64,000 nt of DNA from the NCBI GenBank assembly GCA_018401495.1, contig JAGYJX010000015.1, positions 186,001 to 250,000 on the forward strand, in the 5' to 3' direction. Each line of letters opens with the position of its first letter. Within the stretch, counting starts at the first letter, position 1. Below the pieces are notes generated by a model. The model searched no databases. It was not told the origin of the DNA and worked only from the letters and a program-made list of their open reading frames with translations. Made by a program: the position numbers and the translations under genes. The stretch comes from Rhodospirillaceae bacterium. GTDB taxonomy: Bacteria > Pseudomonadota > Alphaproteobacteria > Thalassobaculales > Thalassobaculaceae. This document shows, one piece after another, positions 8,484 through 19,272 of this stretch.

Positions 8484-9584
8484 TCAGGCCTGACGCATCG
8501 GGGCGCCGGTCAACCGGCGCCAGAGCCGTTTCGCTCGTGACCGCTGGTGCCCGTCCCGCGGGGGGCGCGGGATGCGGGGATCGTCCCAGCCGGGCCGTTC
8601 ATGGTGCAGCGTGCGGTCGAGGGCCGGGAACCCGGTGGCCTGCCCCGCGCGCTCTTCGAGATCGGCCGCGCGGGCCTTGGCGACGAGATCCTGGTAGCGG
8701 CCCGCCAGGTCGGGGTCGGCTTCGAGCGCCTGGGCGAACCGCCCGCCGCCAAACTCGCCGGCATATCCGGCCTCGACCGCCAGGGCCTGCAGGCGGGCGT
8801 TGTCGAGCTGCGAGGCGGGCTGGACGTCATGCGCCTGGAGAAGGGCGAGGAACTCGATGTCGCCCGGTTCGGTCGGCGCGAAGCCGCGGAACGCGGTAGG
8901 GAAACAGGCCAAGGCCCTCCAGCGCCTCGCACAGTTCGACGAACCCGAACGGCGTGAACACGCTGCAATGGGCGTCGACGTAGCGGTCCTCGTGGGTCGC
9001 CGAGCGCGCCAGGTCGATGGCCTGGACGCGCTCGAACATCGGCGGCGGGCTGCGGTAGTCGGGGTCCTTCCAGGCGCGGTCGCAGTCGACGTGAGCGACA
9101 TAGGCGAAGTGGTCGAAGATCTGCTCGGCCGTCGGCTTGTCGACCTCGCGCAGGTACCAGCCGATCCAGTCCGACAGGGCGGTGTCGCGCCGCAGCAGGT
9201 CGAAGGTGAACCGGCGGTCCGGCAACACCAGGAAGACCTGGCCGTCCGGGGTCAGCAGCGATTTCAGGTCGAGCAGCCACTGCACCGGGTTCGAGAAGTG
9301 CTCGAAGACATGGCTGGCGACGATCAGGTCGAAGCGTCGACCGTCGGTCACGGCGCCGGCGATGCCGCCGCCGTCCCAGACATAGTCGACCGTCACGATC
9401 CGGTCCTTGTCGACCGCCGGGATCGGGACCGTACTTCTGCTTGAGGGCCGGGGTGTCGAGGTGGTCCAGGTAGTGGACGTCCGGGGCATCTGGGATCCAG
9501 GACCGGCTTGTCCAGCGCGCCGATCTCGAGGGCGATGGCCGTATCCAGGTCGACGTGCCGCTTCAGGAAGCCAATCCGGTCCAT
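8484..9584 (-). CDS. Class I SAM-dependent methyltransferase with C-terminal extension (three apparent frameshifts)
   Basis: Stitching three frames gives about 366 residues. MDRIGFLKRHVDL is followed by LEIGALDKPVLDP (motif I-like), then YLDHLDTPALKQKYG. Next come FDLIVASHVFEHFSNPVQWL and GQVFLVLPDRRFTFD (motifs II/III of type-11 methyltransferases), and a helical C-terminal part ending TGAPMRQA. This arrangement occurs in proteins that modify surface polysaccharides or nucleotide-linked sugars, but the substrate is unknown. Slips lie near 9489-9494, 9419-9421 and 8888-8891; each reads as one extra base, so the total length stays a multiple of three. The GGAG before 9584 supports the start. 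It lies 91 nt downstream of the peptide ABC operon and may be its distal gene. Confidence 0.72.
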
Positions 9585-9675
9585 TCGTGCGCTCCATGCC
9601 GTCCGGGACGCCGAACCGTCGCGGTCCATCATAACCATATCGCGCGGTCGGGACGCGAGGGCCGGATGGCATGTG

Positions 9676-10457
<782 letters not shown>

Positions 10458-10474
<17 letters not shown>

Positions 10475-11321
10475 CGACCCCGGGCTCCGTCTTCCAGGCC
10501 TCGTCGCGGACCAGGGTCGACAGCCGCTCGGTCGGCCGATCGACCCGGGGCAGGGAGGCGAGCAGCCCGCGGGTGTAGGGGTGGGTGGCGGCGTGCAGCT
10601 CCGACGCCCGGCAGGTCTCGACGATCTGGCCGGCGTACATGATCACCACCCGGTCGCAGAACGACGCCACCAGGTTGAGGTCGTGGGAGATGAACATCAG
10701 GCCCATGCCGCGCCGGCTGACCAGGTCGTCGACGATCGCCAGCACCTGCATCTGCACGGTGACGTCGAGCGCCGAGGTCGGCTCGTCGGCGATCAGCAGA
10801 TCGGGATCGGGGATCAGCATCATGGCGATCATGATGCGTTGGCCCATGCCGCCCGAGACCTCGTGCGGGTAGGCGCCGTACACCCGCTCGGGGTCGCGGA
10901 TCCGCACCGCCTCCAGCATCTCGAGCGTGCGGCGCTTGGCCTCCGACGACGAGGCGGCGGTGTGCACGCGGTAGGCCTCGGCGATCTGCCTCCCGACCGT
11001 CATGACCGGGTTCAGCGAGAATTTCGGGTCCTGCATGACCATGGCGATGCGGTTGCCGCGGATCGAGCGCAGCTGGCGCTCGCTGAGCGACAGCAGGTCG
11101 ATGCCGTCGAACATCATCCGGCGGGCCTGGACGACCCCCGGCGGTCGGATCAGGCCCAGCACGGCGCGGCCGGTCATGGTTTTCCCGGATCCGGACTCGC
11201 CGACGATCCCGACCTTCTCGCGGCCGACCGAGAAGCTGATGTTGCGGACCGCCTCGACGATGCCGGTGCGGGTCGGGAACCGCACCGAGAGGCCGTCGAC
11301 CTCCAGCAGCGGGCCGCTCAT
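10458..11321 (-). CDS. dppD: Peptide-type ABC transporter ATPase OppD/DppD
   Basis: About 288 residues from [15 protein letters not shown]. Walker A is GESGSGKT, the signature VSGGMGQR, Walker [17 protein letters not shown], and [18 protein letters not shown] carries the switch His. The C-terminal [14 protein letters not shown] block is the OppD/DppD tail preceding the usual Fe-S region, which here is shortened. The start at 11321 overlaps the dppC stop as ATGA. A longer in-frame extension upstream lies over dppC and is not family-like. Confidence 0.91.
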
Positions 11322-12252
11322 CGGCCGGACCGTGGATCGAGGGCGTCGCGCAGGCCGTCGCCGAGCAGGTTGAAGCCGAGGCTGACGGTGAAGATCGCCA
11401 GGCCCGGCATGGCCGCCACCCACCACTGGTCGAGGATGAACTGGCGCCCGGTCGAGATCATGGCACCCCATTCCGGCAGCGGCGGCTGTGCGCCCGAGCC
11501 CCAGAAAGCCCGAGGCCGGCGGCGGTCAGGATGATCCCCGCCATGTCGAGGGTGACCCGCACGATCACGCTGGAAAGGCACAGCGGCATGACGTGCCCGA
11601 CCACGATCCGGGGCGGCGAGGCGCCCTGCAGCCGGATCGCCGCGATGAAGTCGGATTGGCGGATCGTCAGGGTCTCGGCGCGCGCGATCCGGGCGTAGGG
11701 CGGCCAGGAGGTGAGCGCGATCGCCAGGACCGCGTTGCCGATGCCGGGCCCGAGGGCGGCGACGAAGGCGAGCGCCAGGATCAGCCGCGGGAACGCCAGG
11801 AACACGTCGGTCATGCGCATCAGCAGCGTGTCGACCCAGCCCCCGGCGTAGCCGGCGACGGTCCCGACGATCAGGCCGAACACCGGCGCCGTCACCACCA
11901 CCAGCGCGACGATGTAGAGGGTGACCCGGGCGCCGTAGAGCAGGCGGCTGAGGATGTCGCGACCGAGTTCGTCGCTGCCGAGGAGGTAGCCGGGGGAGCC
12001 GGGCGGCAGCAGCCGGCGGCCCAGGTCCTGGGCCAGCGGATCGGCGGGGGCCAGCAGCGGCGCGAAGACCGCCGCCAGCACCAGGGCGACCACGATCCCC
12101 AGCCCGAGCATGGCCAGCGGGTTGCGGGCGAGGCCGAGCCAGGCGAGATAGGTCTGGATGCAGCGCGCCTGGGTGCGGCTGGTCGGCGTGTCGGTGGTGA
12201 GCCAGCCGCGCAGCCCGGTTCGGGCTCCGTTGGCGAGGGGGTGATCGGTCAT
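11318..12252 (-). CDS. dppC: Peptide-type ABC permease DppC (two apparent frameshifts)
   Basis: The N-terminal part has the family cytoplasmic segment and first span, then [20 protein letters not shown] (OppC/DppC hallmark) and the EAA loop around [18 protein letters not shown]. The end ([18 protein letters not shown], then [17 protein letters not shown]) is the classic DppC C-terminus but lies in another frame. Two GGC triplets read as GGGC (runs at 11493-11495 and 11509-11511) restore GLGFLGLGAQPP when each loses one base. The gene lies 10 nt after dppB. Confidence 0.88.
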
Positions 12253-12262
12253 GCCGACATCC

Positions 12263-13330
12263 TCATCGGGCGCGGGGATCGACGAGGCGGTACAGCACGT
12301 CGGACAGCAGGTTCAGGCCGATGAACACCAGCCCGATCATGACGGTGCCACCGAGAACGGCGTTCATGTCGGCCGAGAGCAGCGCGTTCGTGATGTAGAA
12401 GCCGATACCCGGCCAGGCGAACACGATCTCGGTCAGAACCGACCCTTCGAGGAGGTTCGCGTAGCTGAGGGCGACCACCGTGATCAGCGGCACCATGACG
12501 TTGCCGAGGGCGTGCCGCCAGATCACCCGGGCTTCCGACAACCCCTTCACGCGGGCCGTGGTCACGTATTCCTGGGCCAACTGTTCCAGCATGAAGCTGC
12601 GGGTCATGCGACTGATGTAGGCGAGCGAATAGTACCCAAGCACCGAGGCCGGCAGGATGATGTGCGACAGCGCGTTGGCGAACACCTCGGTGTCGCCGGC
12701 CAGCAGGCTGTCGATCAGGATCACCCCCGTGACCGGCGGAACGATGTCTTCAAAGAACACGTCCAGGCGTCCGGGCCCGGCGACCCAGTCGAGCTTGCCG
12801 TAGAAGATCAGCAACCCCATCAGGCCGAGCCAGAAGATCGGCATCGAGTAGCCGAACAGGCCGATCAGGCGGACCAGATGGTCGGGCCATCGGCCCTGGT
12901 GGACCGCCGCCAGCACCCCGGCCGGGATGCCCAACGTCACGCCGATCAGCGTCGCGACGGTGGCGAGTTCCAGGGTCGCCGGGAAGACCCGGGCGATGTC
13001 GTCGATCACCGGCCGCGAGGTCAGCAGGGAGTTGCCGAAATTGCCGGTCAGCACCTCCCGCAGATAGTTGAAGAACTGGACGATCAACGGCTCGTCGAGG
13101 CCCATGGCGGCGCGGGTCGCCATGTAGACCTCGTTGGTCGCCCGCTCGCCGACCACCGCCAGCACCGGATCGATCGGCATGACCCGGCCGATCAGGAAGG
13201 TGATCAGCAGCAGGCCGAACAGCGTCGCCGCCAGCGAGGCCAGCAGGCGGCCGGCCTTCACGATTCCGGACCGGGAGGAGAGCCAGGCTCTCCTCCCGCC
13301 CGTCATGGAACCTGCGCGGCTCATCGCCAT
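12263..13330 (-). CDS. dppB: Peptide-type ABC permease DppB
   Basis: This 355-residue permease has its first span near residues 28-48 (ASLAATLFGLLLITFLIGRV), the periplasmic GLDEPLIVQFFNYL, the LTGNFGNSLLTSRPV segment typical of DppB/OppB, the EAA motif around YVTTARVKGLSEARVIWRHA, and the ending NLLSDVLYRLVDPR. No frame break is seen. It begins 3 nt after dppA, and the tight spacing implies one transcript. Confidence 0.94.
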   Translation of the reverse strand: MAMSRAGSMTGGRRAWLSSRSGIVKAGRLLASLAATLFGLLLITFLIGRVMPIDPVLAVVGERATNEVYMATRAAMGLDEPLIVQFFNYLREVLTGNFGNSLLTSRPVIDDIARVFPATLELATVATLIGVTLGIPAGVLAAVHQGRWPDHLVRLIGLFGYSMPIFWLGLMGLLIFYGKLDWVAGPGRLDVFFEDIVPPVTGVILIDSLLAGDTEVFANALSHIILPASVLGYYSLAYISRMTRSFMLEQLAQEYVTTARVKGLSEARVIWRHALGNVMVPLITVVALSYANLLEGSVLTEIVFAWPGIGFYITNALLSADMNAVLGGTVMIGLVFIGLNLLSDVLYRLVDPRAR

Positions 13331-13333
13331 CCG

Positions 13334-14932
13334 CTACTTGGTCACGGTCCAGTAGTAGACCGACGAGATCGCGCTGCCGGTCACCAGGCCTTCGACCTCC
13401 TTGCGCAGGCCGGTCTGCTCGATCTTCTGGAACAGGATCACGAACGGGCTGGCCTGCTGGTGCTCGCGCTGGATCGACCGGTACATCTCGGCGCGCTTGG
13501 CGGTGTCGGCCTCGACGACGGCGGCCTCGGTCTCCTTGGTCATCTCGGGGATGTCCCAGGCGTTCCGCCACGCCAGCTTGCCGGTCAGCTTGGCCTCGTC
13601 CGGTGTTGTTCGGGTTGTGCGCGAAGGTGTCGGCGTTGGTGTGCGGATCCGGGTAGTCCGGGCCCCAGGCGCCGAGATAGATGTCGTGCTCGCGGGCCCG
13701 GTATTCGCCGAGCGACTGCTTGCCGGTCATGGCCGCCAGTTCGACCTTGATGCCGGCCTGGGTCAGCGTGCCCTGGATCGCCTGCGCCACCGCCATGATC
13801 TGCGGCTCGTTGCGGTGGTTGATCTTCACCGACACGCCGTCGGCGAGCCCGGCCTCGGCCAGCAACGCCTTCGCCTTGGCGATGTCGAGCGAGTACGGCT
13901 TTTCCTTCAGTTCGCCGAGGTAGGTCAGCGGCAGGAACGCCTGATGCACGGTGTACTGCCCGCGCAGGATGGTGTCGGTCATGCCCTTGTAGTCGATCGC
14001 CCACTTGAAGGCCTCGACGACCTTCGGGTTGTTGAGCGGCGCCTTCTTCTGGTTGAGCGACATGTACATGATGCGGCCGCGCAGATCCTCGGCCACCTTC
14101 AGGTCGCCGTTGCCGGAGACCGCGGCGATGTCCTCGGGGCTGAGGTTGCGGGCGACGTCGATGTCACCCTTCTCGAGCTGCAGGCGCTGGCTGGCGGATT
14201 CCGAGACGTGGCGGATGAACACCCGCTTCATCGCCGGCTTCGCCCGCCAGTAGTCGGCGTTGGCCTCGAGCACGTAGGACTCGTTGGGCTTCCAGGACTT
14301 GAGCGCGTAGGCGCCGGTGCCGGCGGTGTTGGTCTTGAGCCACTCGTAGCCCATGTCGCCATCCTTCTCGTGCTGCATCGCGACCTTCCGGTCGACGATC
14401 GAGCCGATGGTGGCGCTCAGGCAGTTCAGCACGAAGGACTGGGCGTACTTCTTGTCGGTGGTGATCACCAGGGTCCGGTCGTCGGTCGCCTTGATGGTCT
14501 CGTTGGCGTTGTCCTTGGTGAACCCGAACTGGGTCAGGATGAAGGACGGGGTCTTCTCCAGCAGCACCGCCCGGCGCAGCGAGAACGCCGCGTCCTCGGC
14601 GGTGAACGGGTTGCCCGAATGGAACTTGACGCCCTCGCGCATGGTCAGGGTGAAGGTCCGGCCGTCCTCGCTGACCGTCCACGACGTGGCGAGGCCCGGC
14701 TGATAGCCGGCGCCCAGGTTCTTCGGATCGAACTCGATCAGGCGGTCGTAGGTGTTCTGCAGCAGGTCGCCGCCGGAGAACTCGAACGCCTCCGCCGGAT
14801 CGAGCGAGACGATGTCGTCGATGGTCGTGGCGATCACGAGGGTGTCTTTGGGGTCGCCGCGACGGCAGCGGTCGAGGTCATCGCGACCACGGCCAGCATG
14901 CCCGCAGCGAACGCGGACGTGAACTTGGTCAT
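13334..14932 (-). CDS. dppA: Periplasmic peptide/nickel-type substrate-binding protein DppA (two apparent frameshifts)
   Basis: About 530 residues with a Sec signal (MTKFTSAFAAGMLAVVAM...). After a one-base slip in the G run at 14850-14853 comes TLVIATTIDDIVSLDPAEAF, the usual start of SBP_bac_5 proteins. Later blocks include LTMREGVKFHSGNPFTAED, the lobe II segment, and GAWGPDYPDPHTNADTF. A second slip near 13601-13605 moves to the frame ending SSVYYWTVTK. The two slips cancel in length. A strong AGGAGG lies before ATG 14932. As first gene of dppA-B-C-D-F it should sit behind the promoter. Its ligand may be dipeptides, opines or other small peptides and is not deducible here. Confidence 0.88.
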
Positions 14933-15071
14933 CTGTGAGGCCTCCTGTTCGGAGCGGCGGCCCGCTTTCAGGGGGTGCCGTCCATGGAGACGGGATTCTT
15001 ACAGGTTAGCCCGTCCGGTGAGAACACCATTCCCGATCTGGGGCGGGGCATCGGGATCGGCCGTGCCGCTC

Positions 15072-15840
15072 TCAGGTCAGTTTCCAGCCGCCGGCGACAT
15101 CGATCACCTGGCCGGTGACGAAGTGGCCGGCGTCGGAGGTCAGGAACAGGGCGGCCGCGGCCACGTCGTCCACGCTGCCGAGCCGGCCCATGGGCGTGTC
15201 TTCAACGATCGCGGCGTTGACCGCCGGGTCGATGCCGCGCATCAGCGGGGTGTCGATCCGGCCGGGCGCCAGCGCGTTCACGTTGATGCCCGAGGGCCCG
15301 AGCTCGCCCGCCAGATGCTTGGTCAGGCCGATCAGGCCGGCCTTGGTCGACGGGTAGTGGGCGCCGACGAAGCCGACATGGGTCTTGGCCGCGACCGACG
15401 ACTGGTTGACGATCGAACCCCAGCCGCGCCGCGCCATCCCAGGGCCGAACACCCGCACGCCGTGGAAGGCGCCGGACAGGTTCACGTCCACCACGCGCCG
15501 CCATTCGAGCGGGTCCATGGTCAGCACCGAGGCCGGCAGCCCCTGGTGCTTCGGGGAGATGCCGGCGTTGTTGACCAGAATGTCCACCGGTCCCAGGGCC
15601 GCCTCCACCTCGCGACCGGCCGCCTCCACGGCCTCGAACACCGCGACGTCGCAGGCGATCGCCATCGATCGGCCGCCGCTCGCGGCGATGCTCCCGGCGG
15701 TGTCCTCGGCGGCGTTGCCGTTGGCGTCGAGAACGGCGACGGCGGCCCCCGACTGGGCGAGAGCGAGCGCGATGGCCCGGCCGATGCCGGACCCGGCGCC
15801 GGTGACGACCGCGATCCGGTCCGGTGTGGCTGGCGTTCAT
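15072..15840 (-). CDS. Short-chain dehydrogenase/reductase, classical SDR (one apparent frameshift)
   Basis: About 255 residues. The Rossmann glycine motif VVTGAGSGIG follows the start after a slip near 15817-15824. Then come NNAG (ILVNNAGISPKHQG), the catalytic Ser in SIVNQSSVA, YPSTKAG (Tyr-X-X-X-Lys) and the C-terminal GQVIDVAGGWKLT. This supports an NAD(P)-dependent oxidoreductase acting on a hydroxyacyl or alcohol substrate. Its ATG overlaps the stop of the thioesterase gene as ATGA, so the two are co-translated. The lambda-crystallin-like dehydrogenase across the divergent promoter suggests a shared catabolic route, but no substrate is shown. Confidence 0.85.
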
Positions 15841-16385
15841 CGCCGCTCCTCCCCAGCGCGCGGCTGCCCGGATCCGTCCGGCGGCGAGCCTTCCTCGACC
15901 GGGGCGTCGAGGGTCCGGATCGCCGCCCGCACAGCCTCCGGGATCGCCACCTTCTCGCCGGTCGCGTTGATCATCAGCACCAGCACGGCGGTGCAGGTCG
16001 CGTGGCAGCCGGCCTCGCTCCAGGCCGCGTATTCCATGATGAACGAGGTTCGCCGCATCGAGCGCACGCGGGCGGTGACGAAGATCTGGTCGTGGTACGC
16101 GAGCGGCTGAAGGTAGCGCGCCTCCAGGGTCATCATCACCGGCCCGGGCGTGTCGGCCGACAGGCGCGGCAGCCCGACAGCCTCGAGATAGCGGTTCCGC
16201 GCGGCCTCGAACCACAGCAGGAAGGCGGTGTGGTTGGCGTGCCGGAACCCATCGACGTCGCGCCACTCGACCAGGCGTGGAAAGCCGTACGACCAGCCGT
16301 TCTCGATCCGGAAGCGGCTTCTGTCGGCGTCGTCGATCCGGGCGATATCCACGCCGGCGTGGGTGGGGCTGGAGCTTGTTGTCAT
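15837..16385 (-). CDS. Hotdog-fold acyl-CoA thioesterase (4HBT/YbgC type)
   Basis: 182 residues from ATG 16385 (MTTSSSPTHAGV). The core VEWRDVDGFRHANHTAFLLW carries the Asp of the hydroxybenzoyl-CoA thioesterase/YbgC active site and the following R-H-A-N-H helix. Downstream LEARYLQPLAYHDQIFVTAR and SFIMEYAAWSEAG are typical hotdog strands. A C-terminal Arg/Gly/Pro tail is probably disordered. In some alphaproteobacteria a related thioesterase is fused to L-carnitine dehydrogenase. Here the equivalent dehydrogenase is divergently encoded 143 bp away, which is suggestive but not proof of betaine/carnitine metabolism. Confidence 0.85.
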   Translation of the reverse strand: MTTSSSPTHAGVDIARIDDADRSRFRIENGWSYGFPRLVEWRDVDGFRHANHTAFLLWFEAARNRYLEAVGLPRLSADTPGPVMMTLEARYLQPLAYHDQIFVTARVRSMRRTSFIMEYAAWSEAGCHATCTAVLVLMINATGEKVAIPEAVRAAIRTLDAPVEEGSPPDGSGQPRAGEERR

Positions 16386-16528
16386 GGCGTGCCGGACCGG
16401 GGGCTGCGGGGCCGGCATCTTCGACGACACCGGGCCGTCCGGCAACTGGCGCGCGCTTCCGGCACCCGGTCGTGCCGGCTACACTCGGGGTCGTCAATCA
16501 TAGCCACGCAGCCATTCGAGGGAACGCC

Positions 16529-17473
16529 ATGTCCGAGACCTTCGCCGTCGCCGGCGCCGGCCTGATCGGCCGCGCCTGGGCCATCGTCTTCGCCCGCGCC
16601 GGCGCCCGGGTCCGGCTGTGGGACGGCGCCCCGGCCGCGCTCGACGCCGCGATTCCGCAGCTGCGCGCCAACCTCGACGACCTCGAGGCCCAGGGGCTGA
16701 TCGCCAGCGCTGCCGAGGTCGCCGGCCGGGTGGAGACGGTGCCGACGCTCGCCGCCGCCCTCGACGGCGCCGCCTGGATGCAGGAATGCATCGCCGAGCA
16801 GGTCGCGCCGAAGGCCGCGCTGTTCGAGGAGGCCGACCGGCTGGCCGAACCGGAGGCGATCCTGGCGTCGTCGTCTTCGGCGATCACCGCGTCGCGCTTC
16901 ACCGAAAGCCTGCCGGGCCGGCTGCGCTGCCTGGTGGCGCACCCGGTCAACCCGCCCTACCTGGTGCCGCTGGTCGAACTGTGTCCGTCGCCGTGGACCG
17001 ACAAGGCGGTGGTCGCCCGGGCGCGGGCGGTGATGGAGGGCGTCGGCATGGTCCCGGTGGCGGTCAACCGCGAGGTCGACGGGTTCGTGCTCAACCGCCT
17101 GCAGGGGGCGCTGCTCGCCGAGGCGTTCAAGCTGGTCGCCGACGGCACGATCTCGGCCGACGACCTGGACAAGACCGTTAAGGACGGGCTTGGCCTGCGC
17201 TGGTCATTCATGGGGCCGTTCGAGACCATCGACCTGAACGCGCCGGCCGGCGTCGCCGATTACTGCGCCCGCTACGGCCCGTTCTACGAGCGCCTGCAGG
17301 CCGAGCAGGCGCCGGTCCTGGCCTGGGATCCGGCGCTGGTGGCGCGGATCGAGGCGGATCGCCGCCAGCACCTGCCCGCCGAAGGCCTGGCCGAGCGCCA
17401 GGTCTGGCGCGACCGTCGGCTGATGGCGCTGCTGCGCCACAAGCGGGCCGCCACCGAGGAACACGGAGGGTAG
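16529..17473 (+). CDS. 3-hydroxyacyl-CoA dehydrogenase-fold protein, lambda-crystallin (CRYL1)-like
   Basis: 314 residues. Rossmann motif VAGAGLIGRAWAI is at the N-terminus, LASSSSAITASRF contains the catalytic Ser region, LVAHPVNPPYLVPLVEL holds the conserved His, and NREVDGFVLNRLQ begins the helical dimerisation domain. The blocks AHPVNPPY..PLVEL, GFVLNRLQ, GLGLRWSFMGPFETIDLN and RQVWRDRRLMAL align closely with lambda-crystallin/L-gulonate 3-dehydrogenase, and less well with short-chain fatty-acyl dehydrogenases. An NAD-dependent 3-hydroxy acid dehydrogenase acting on L-gulonate, carnitine or a similar compound is the likely role. The ATG at 16529 follows GAGGGAA. It is divergent from the thioesterase/SDR pair. 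Confidence 0.85.
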   Translation: MSETFAVAGAGLIGRAWAIVFARAGARVRLWDGAPAALDAAIPQLRANLDDLEAQGLIASAAEVAGRVETVPTLAAALDGAAWMQECIAEQVAPKAALFEEADRLAEPEAILASSSSAITASRFTESLPGRLRCLVAHPVNPPYLVPLVELCPSPWTDKAVVARARAVMEGVGMVPVAVNREVDGFVLNRLQGALLAEAFKLVADGTISADDLDKTVKDGLGLRWSFMGPFETIDLNAPAGVADYCARYGPFYERLQAEQAPVLAWDPALVARIEADRRQHLPAEGLAERQVWRDRRLMALLRHKRAATEEHGG

Positions 17474-17501
17474 GGCCCGGCACCGTCGGCGGCCGCCTCG
17501 C

Positions 17502-18731
17502 TCAGCGCTCGACCAGGTCGTCCAGGCGGTCGATCCGGCGGATGCCGGGGAACAGCCGCCACCACAGCACCGTGACGCCGACCGTGACCACGCCGCCGAG
17601 CAGAACCGCCGGAACCGTGCCGATGCCGCCGGCCATCACCCCGGCGCGGAAGTCCCCGAGTTCGTTCGAGGCGTTGATCGAGACCGAGTTGACCGCGCTG
17701 ACCCGGCCGCGCATGCCGTCGGGCGTGGCGATCTGCACCAGGGTCTGGCGGATGTAGACGCTGACCATGTCGGCGGCGCCGTAGACCCCGAGCGCCAGCA
17801 GCGACAGCCAGAAGGTCTCCGACAGGCTGAAGCCGACGATCGACAGCCCGAACAGCACCAGCGAGCCGAAGAACATCGGCCCCATGTAGCGCGGGGTGGC
17901 GATCTGGGTGAGCAGCAGCCCGACCAGCAGCGAGCCGACCGCCGGCATCGCCCGCATCAGGCCGAGACCGTCGGGGCCGACATGCAGGATGTCGCTGGCG
18001 AACACCGGCAGCAACCCCATCACCCCGCCGAACAGGACCGCCAGCAGGTCGATCGACACCGCGCCGAGGACCAGCTTGTTGGCCCAGACATAGGTGAAGC
18101 CGCCGAGGATCATGGCGAGACTGAACGGCTCGGGCGCCTGCACCCGCAGGCGGGCCGCCATCGCCGCGGCGGTTCCGCCGCCGACGGCGTACAGCGCCAG
18201 CGTCACCCAGTAGACGCCGTCGCCGGTGAGCGCGATCAGCAGGCCGCCGAGCGCCGGGCCGAGCAACTGGGCGGCCTTGCCGGCCGATGACGAGTAGGCG
18301 ATGGCGCTCGGAAACTGCGCCCTCGGCACCAGGTTCGGCAGGATCGCCTGACTGGCGGTGTGATAGAACGAGCGCGCGGCGCCATGCACCACCAGGACCG
18401 CGAGAATTGCCCAGACGGCGCTCGCGTCCTGCCAGAGAATCGTCAGAAGCGCGCCCACCACGATCACATGCACGACGTTGCAGATCATCAGGATGGTGCG
18501 GCGGTCGATGCGGTCGGCGACGAGGCCTGAGACCAGAAACAGCGCCAGCGCCGGCGCGAACTGCGCCAGGCCGACCAGCCCCAGATCGACCGGGTCGCGG
18601 GTGATCTGGTAGACGTGCCAGCCGACCGCCACGGTCAGCGCCTGAACGGCGATGCCGTTGCAGGTGCGGCCGGTTATGAACAGCAGGAAGTCGCGGTTGC
18701 GCAGCAGCGGCGTTGGGGGCGTGGCATCCAT
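17502..18731 (-). CDS. MFS transporter, enterobactin-exporter-like (MFS_3) family
   Basis: This 409-residue protein has about 12 hydrophobic segments. The start RNRDFLLFITGRTCNGIAVQ, motif A variant LVADRIDRRTILM between helices 2 and 3, and SFYHTASQAILPNLVP are typical of the MFS_3/EntS exporter group. A second loop with VQIATPDGMRGRVSAVNSV matches the family's central repeat. The substrate is unknown. The start overlaps no neighbour and lies upstream of a short AT-rich interval (about 18828-18878) unlike the surrounding high-GC DNA. It converges with the dehydrogenase on the plus strand. Confidence 0.85.
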   Translation of the reverse strand: MDATPPTPLLRNRDFLLFITGRTCNGIAVQALTVAVGWHVYQITRDPVDLGLVGLAQFAPALALFLVSGLVADRIDRRTILMICNVVHVIVVGALLTILWQDASAVWAILAVLVVHGAARSFYHTASQAILPNLVPRAQFPSAIAYSSSAGKAAQLLGPALGGLLIALTGDGVYWVTLALYAVGGGTAAAMAARLRVQAPEPFSLAMILGGFTYVWANKLVLGAVSIDLLAVLFGGVMGLLPVFASDILHVGPDGLGLMRAMPAVGSLLVGLLLTQIATPRYMGPMFFGSLVLFGLSIVGFSLSETFWLSLLALGVYGAADMVSVYIRQTLVQIATPDGMRGRVSAVNSVSINASNELGDFRAGVMAGGIGTVPAVLLGGVVTVGVTVLWWRLFPGIRRIDRLDDLVER

Positions 18732-18874
18732 TGGCGATGTCGGGGTAAAGCGGCGGGGTCGCCGACTATACGGGCCCGCCGGGCCCGTGTCGCGTCGAGT
18801 TGCCGTGGGAGCCTGTCGGTGGTCAAAAGATAGCTAATAGCGGTATATCAAAGCCTTATAGATCGATATTAATC

Positions 18875-19249
18875 TCACTGCGGAAATGTGACCGCTTCGA
18901 CCTTGTTCCCGTCGAGATCGTGGATGAAGGCGCCGAAGTAGGTTGTCACCGCCGCAACGCGCGGCCCCGGGGCACCGGCATCGGCGCCGCCCGCCGCCAG
19001 CGCTTCGGAGTGGAACGCCCGCACCGCCGCTTCGTCCGGCGCGCGCAGGCAGACATGGGCGCCGGTGTCGCTGCCGATTGCCGCCATGGCGGCGCGCAGG
19101 TTCAGCCAGAATTCCGGGTAGCGCTTGCCGAACCCCACCGTCCGGTCGCGCTCCACCAATCGGGCGAGGCCGAGGGGGGCGAGCACACGCTCGTAGAAGG
19201 CCGCCGCGGCAGCAAGGTCGCGGACGGCGATGGAGACGTGATCGATCAC
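18875..19249 (-). CDS. VOC/glyoxalase-fold protein, GTG start
   Basis: 124 residues. VIDHVSIAVRDLAAAAAFYE and the later FGAFIHDLDGNKVEAV are the paired beta-alpha-beta-beta-beta modules of the vicinal oxygen chelate family. Metal-ligand candidates are the His in IDHVSI and residues near the C-terminus. The start is GTG at 19247-19249, chosen because GGAGGAAGG sits 5-6 nt upstream. An open extension further upstream has no family similarity and overlaps the TRAP permease gene. The gene follows the TRAP permease by 23 nt, so it may be co-transcribed. The substrate is unknown. Confidence 0.82.
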   Translation of the reverse strand: MIDHVSIAVRDLAAAAAFYERVLAPLGLARLVERDRTVGFGKRYPEFWLNLRAAMAAIGSDTGAHVCLRAPDEAAVRAFHSEALAAGGADAGAPGPRVAAVTTYFGAFIHDLDGNKVEAVTFPQ

Positions 19250-19272
19250 GTCCTTCCTCCAGAGATGGCGGG

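Noticed and set aside
13401..16565. 1,054-codon plus-strand open frame across dppA, SDR and thioesterase
   Set aside because: Length reflects high third-position GC in antisense; the genes beneath have catalytic motifs and ribosome-binding sites.
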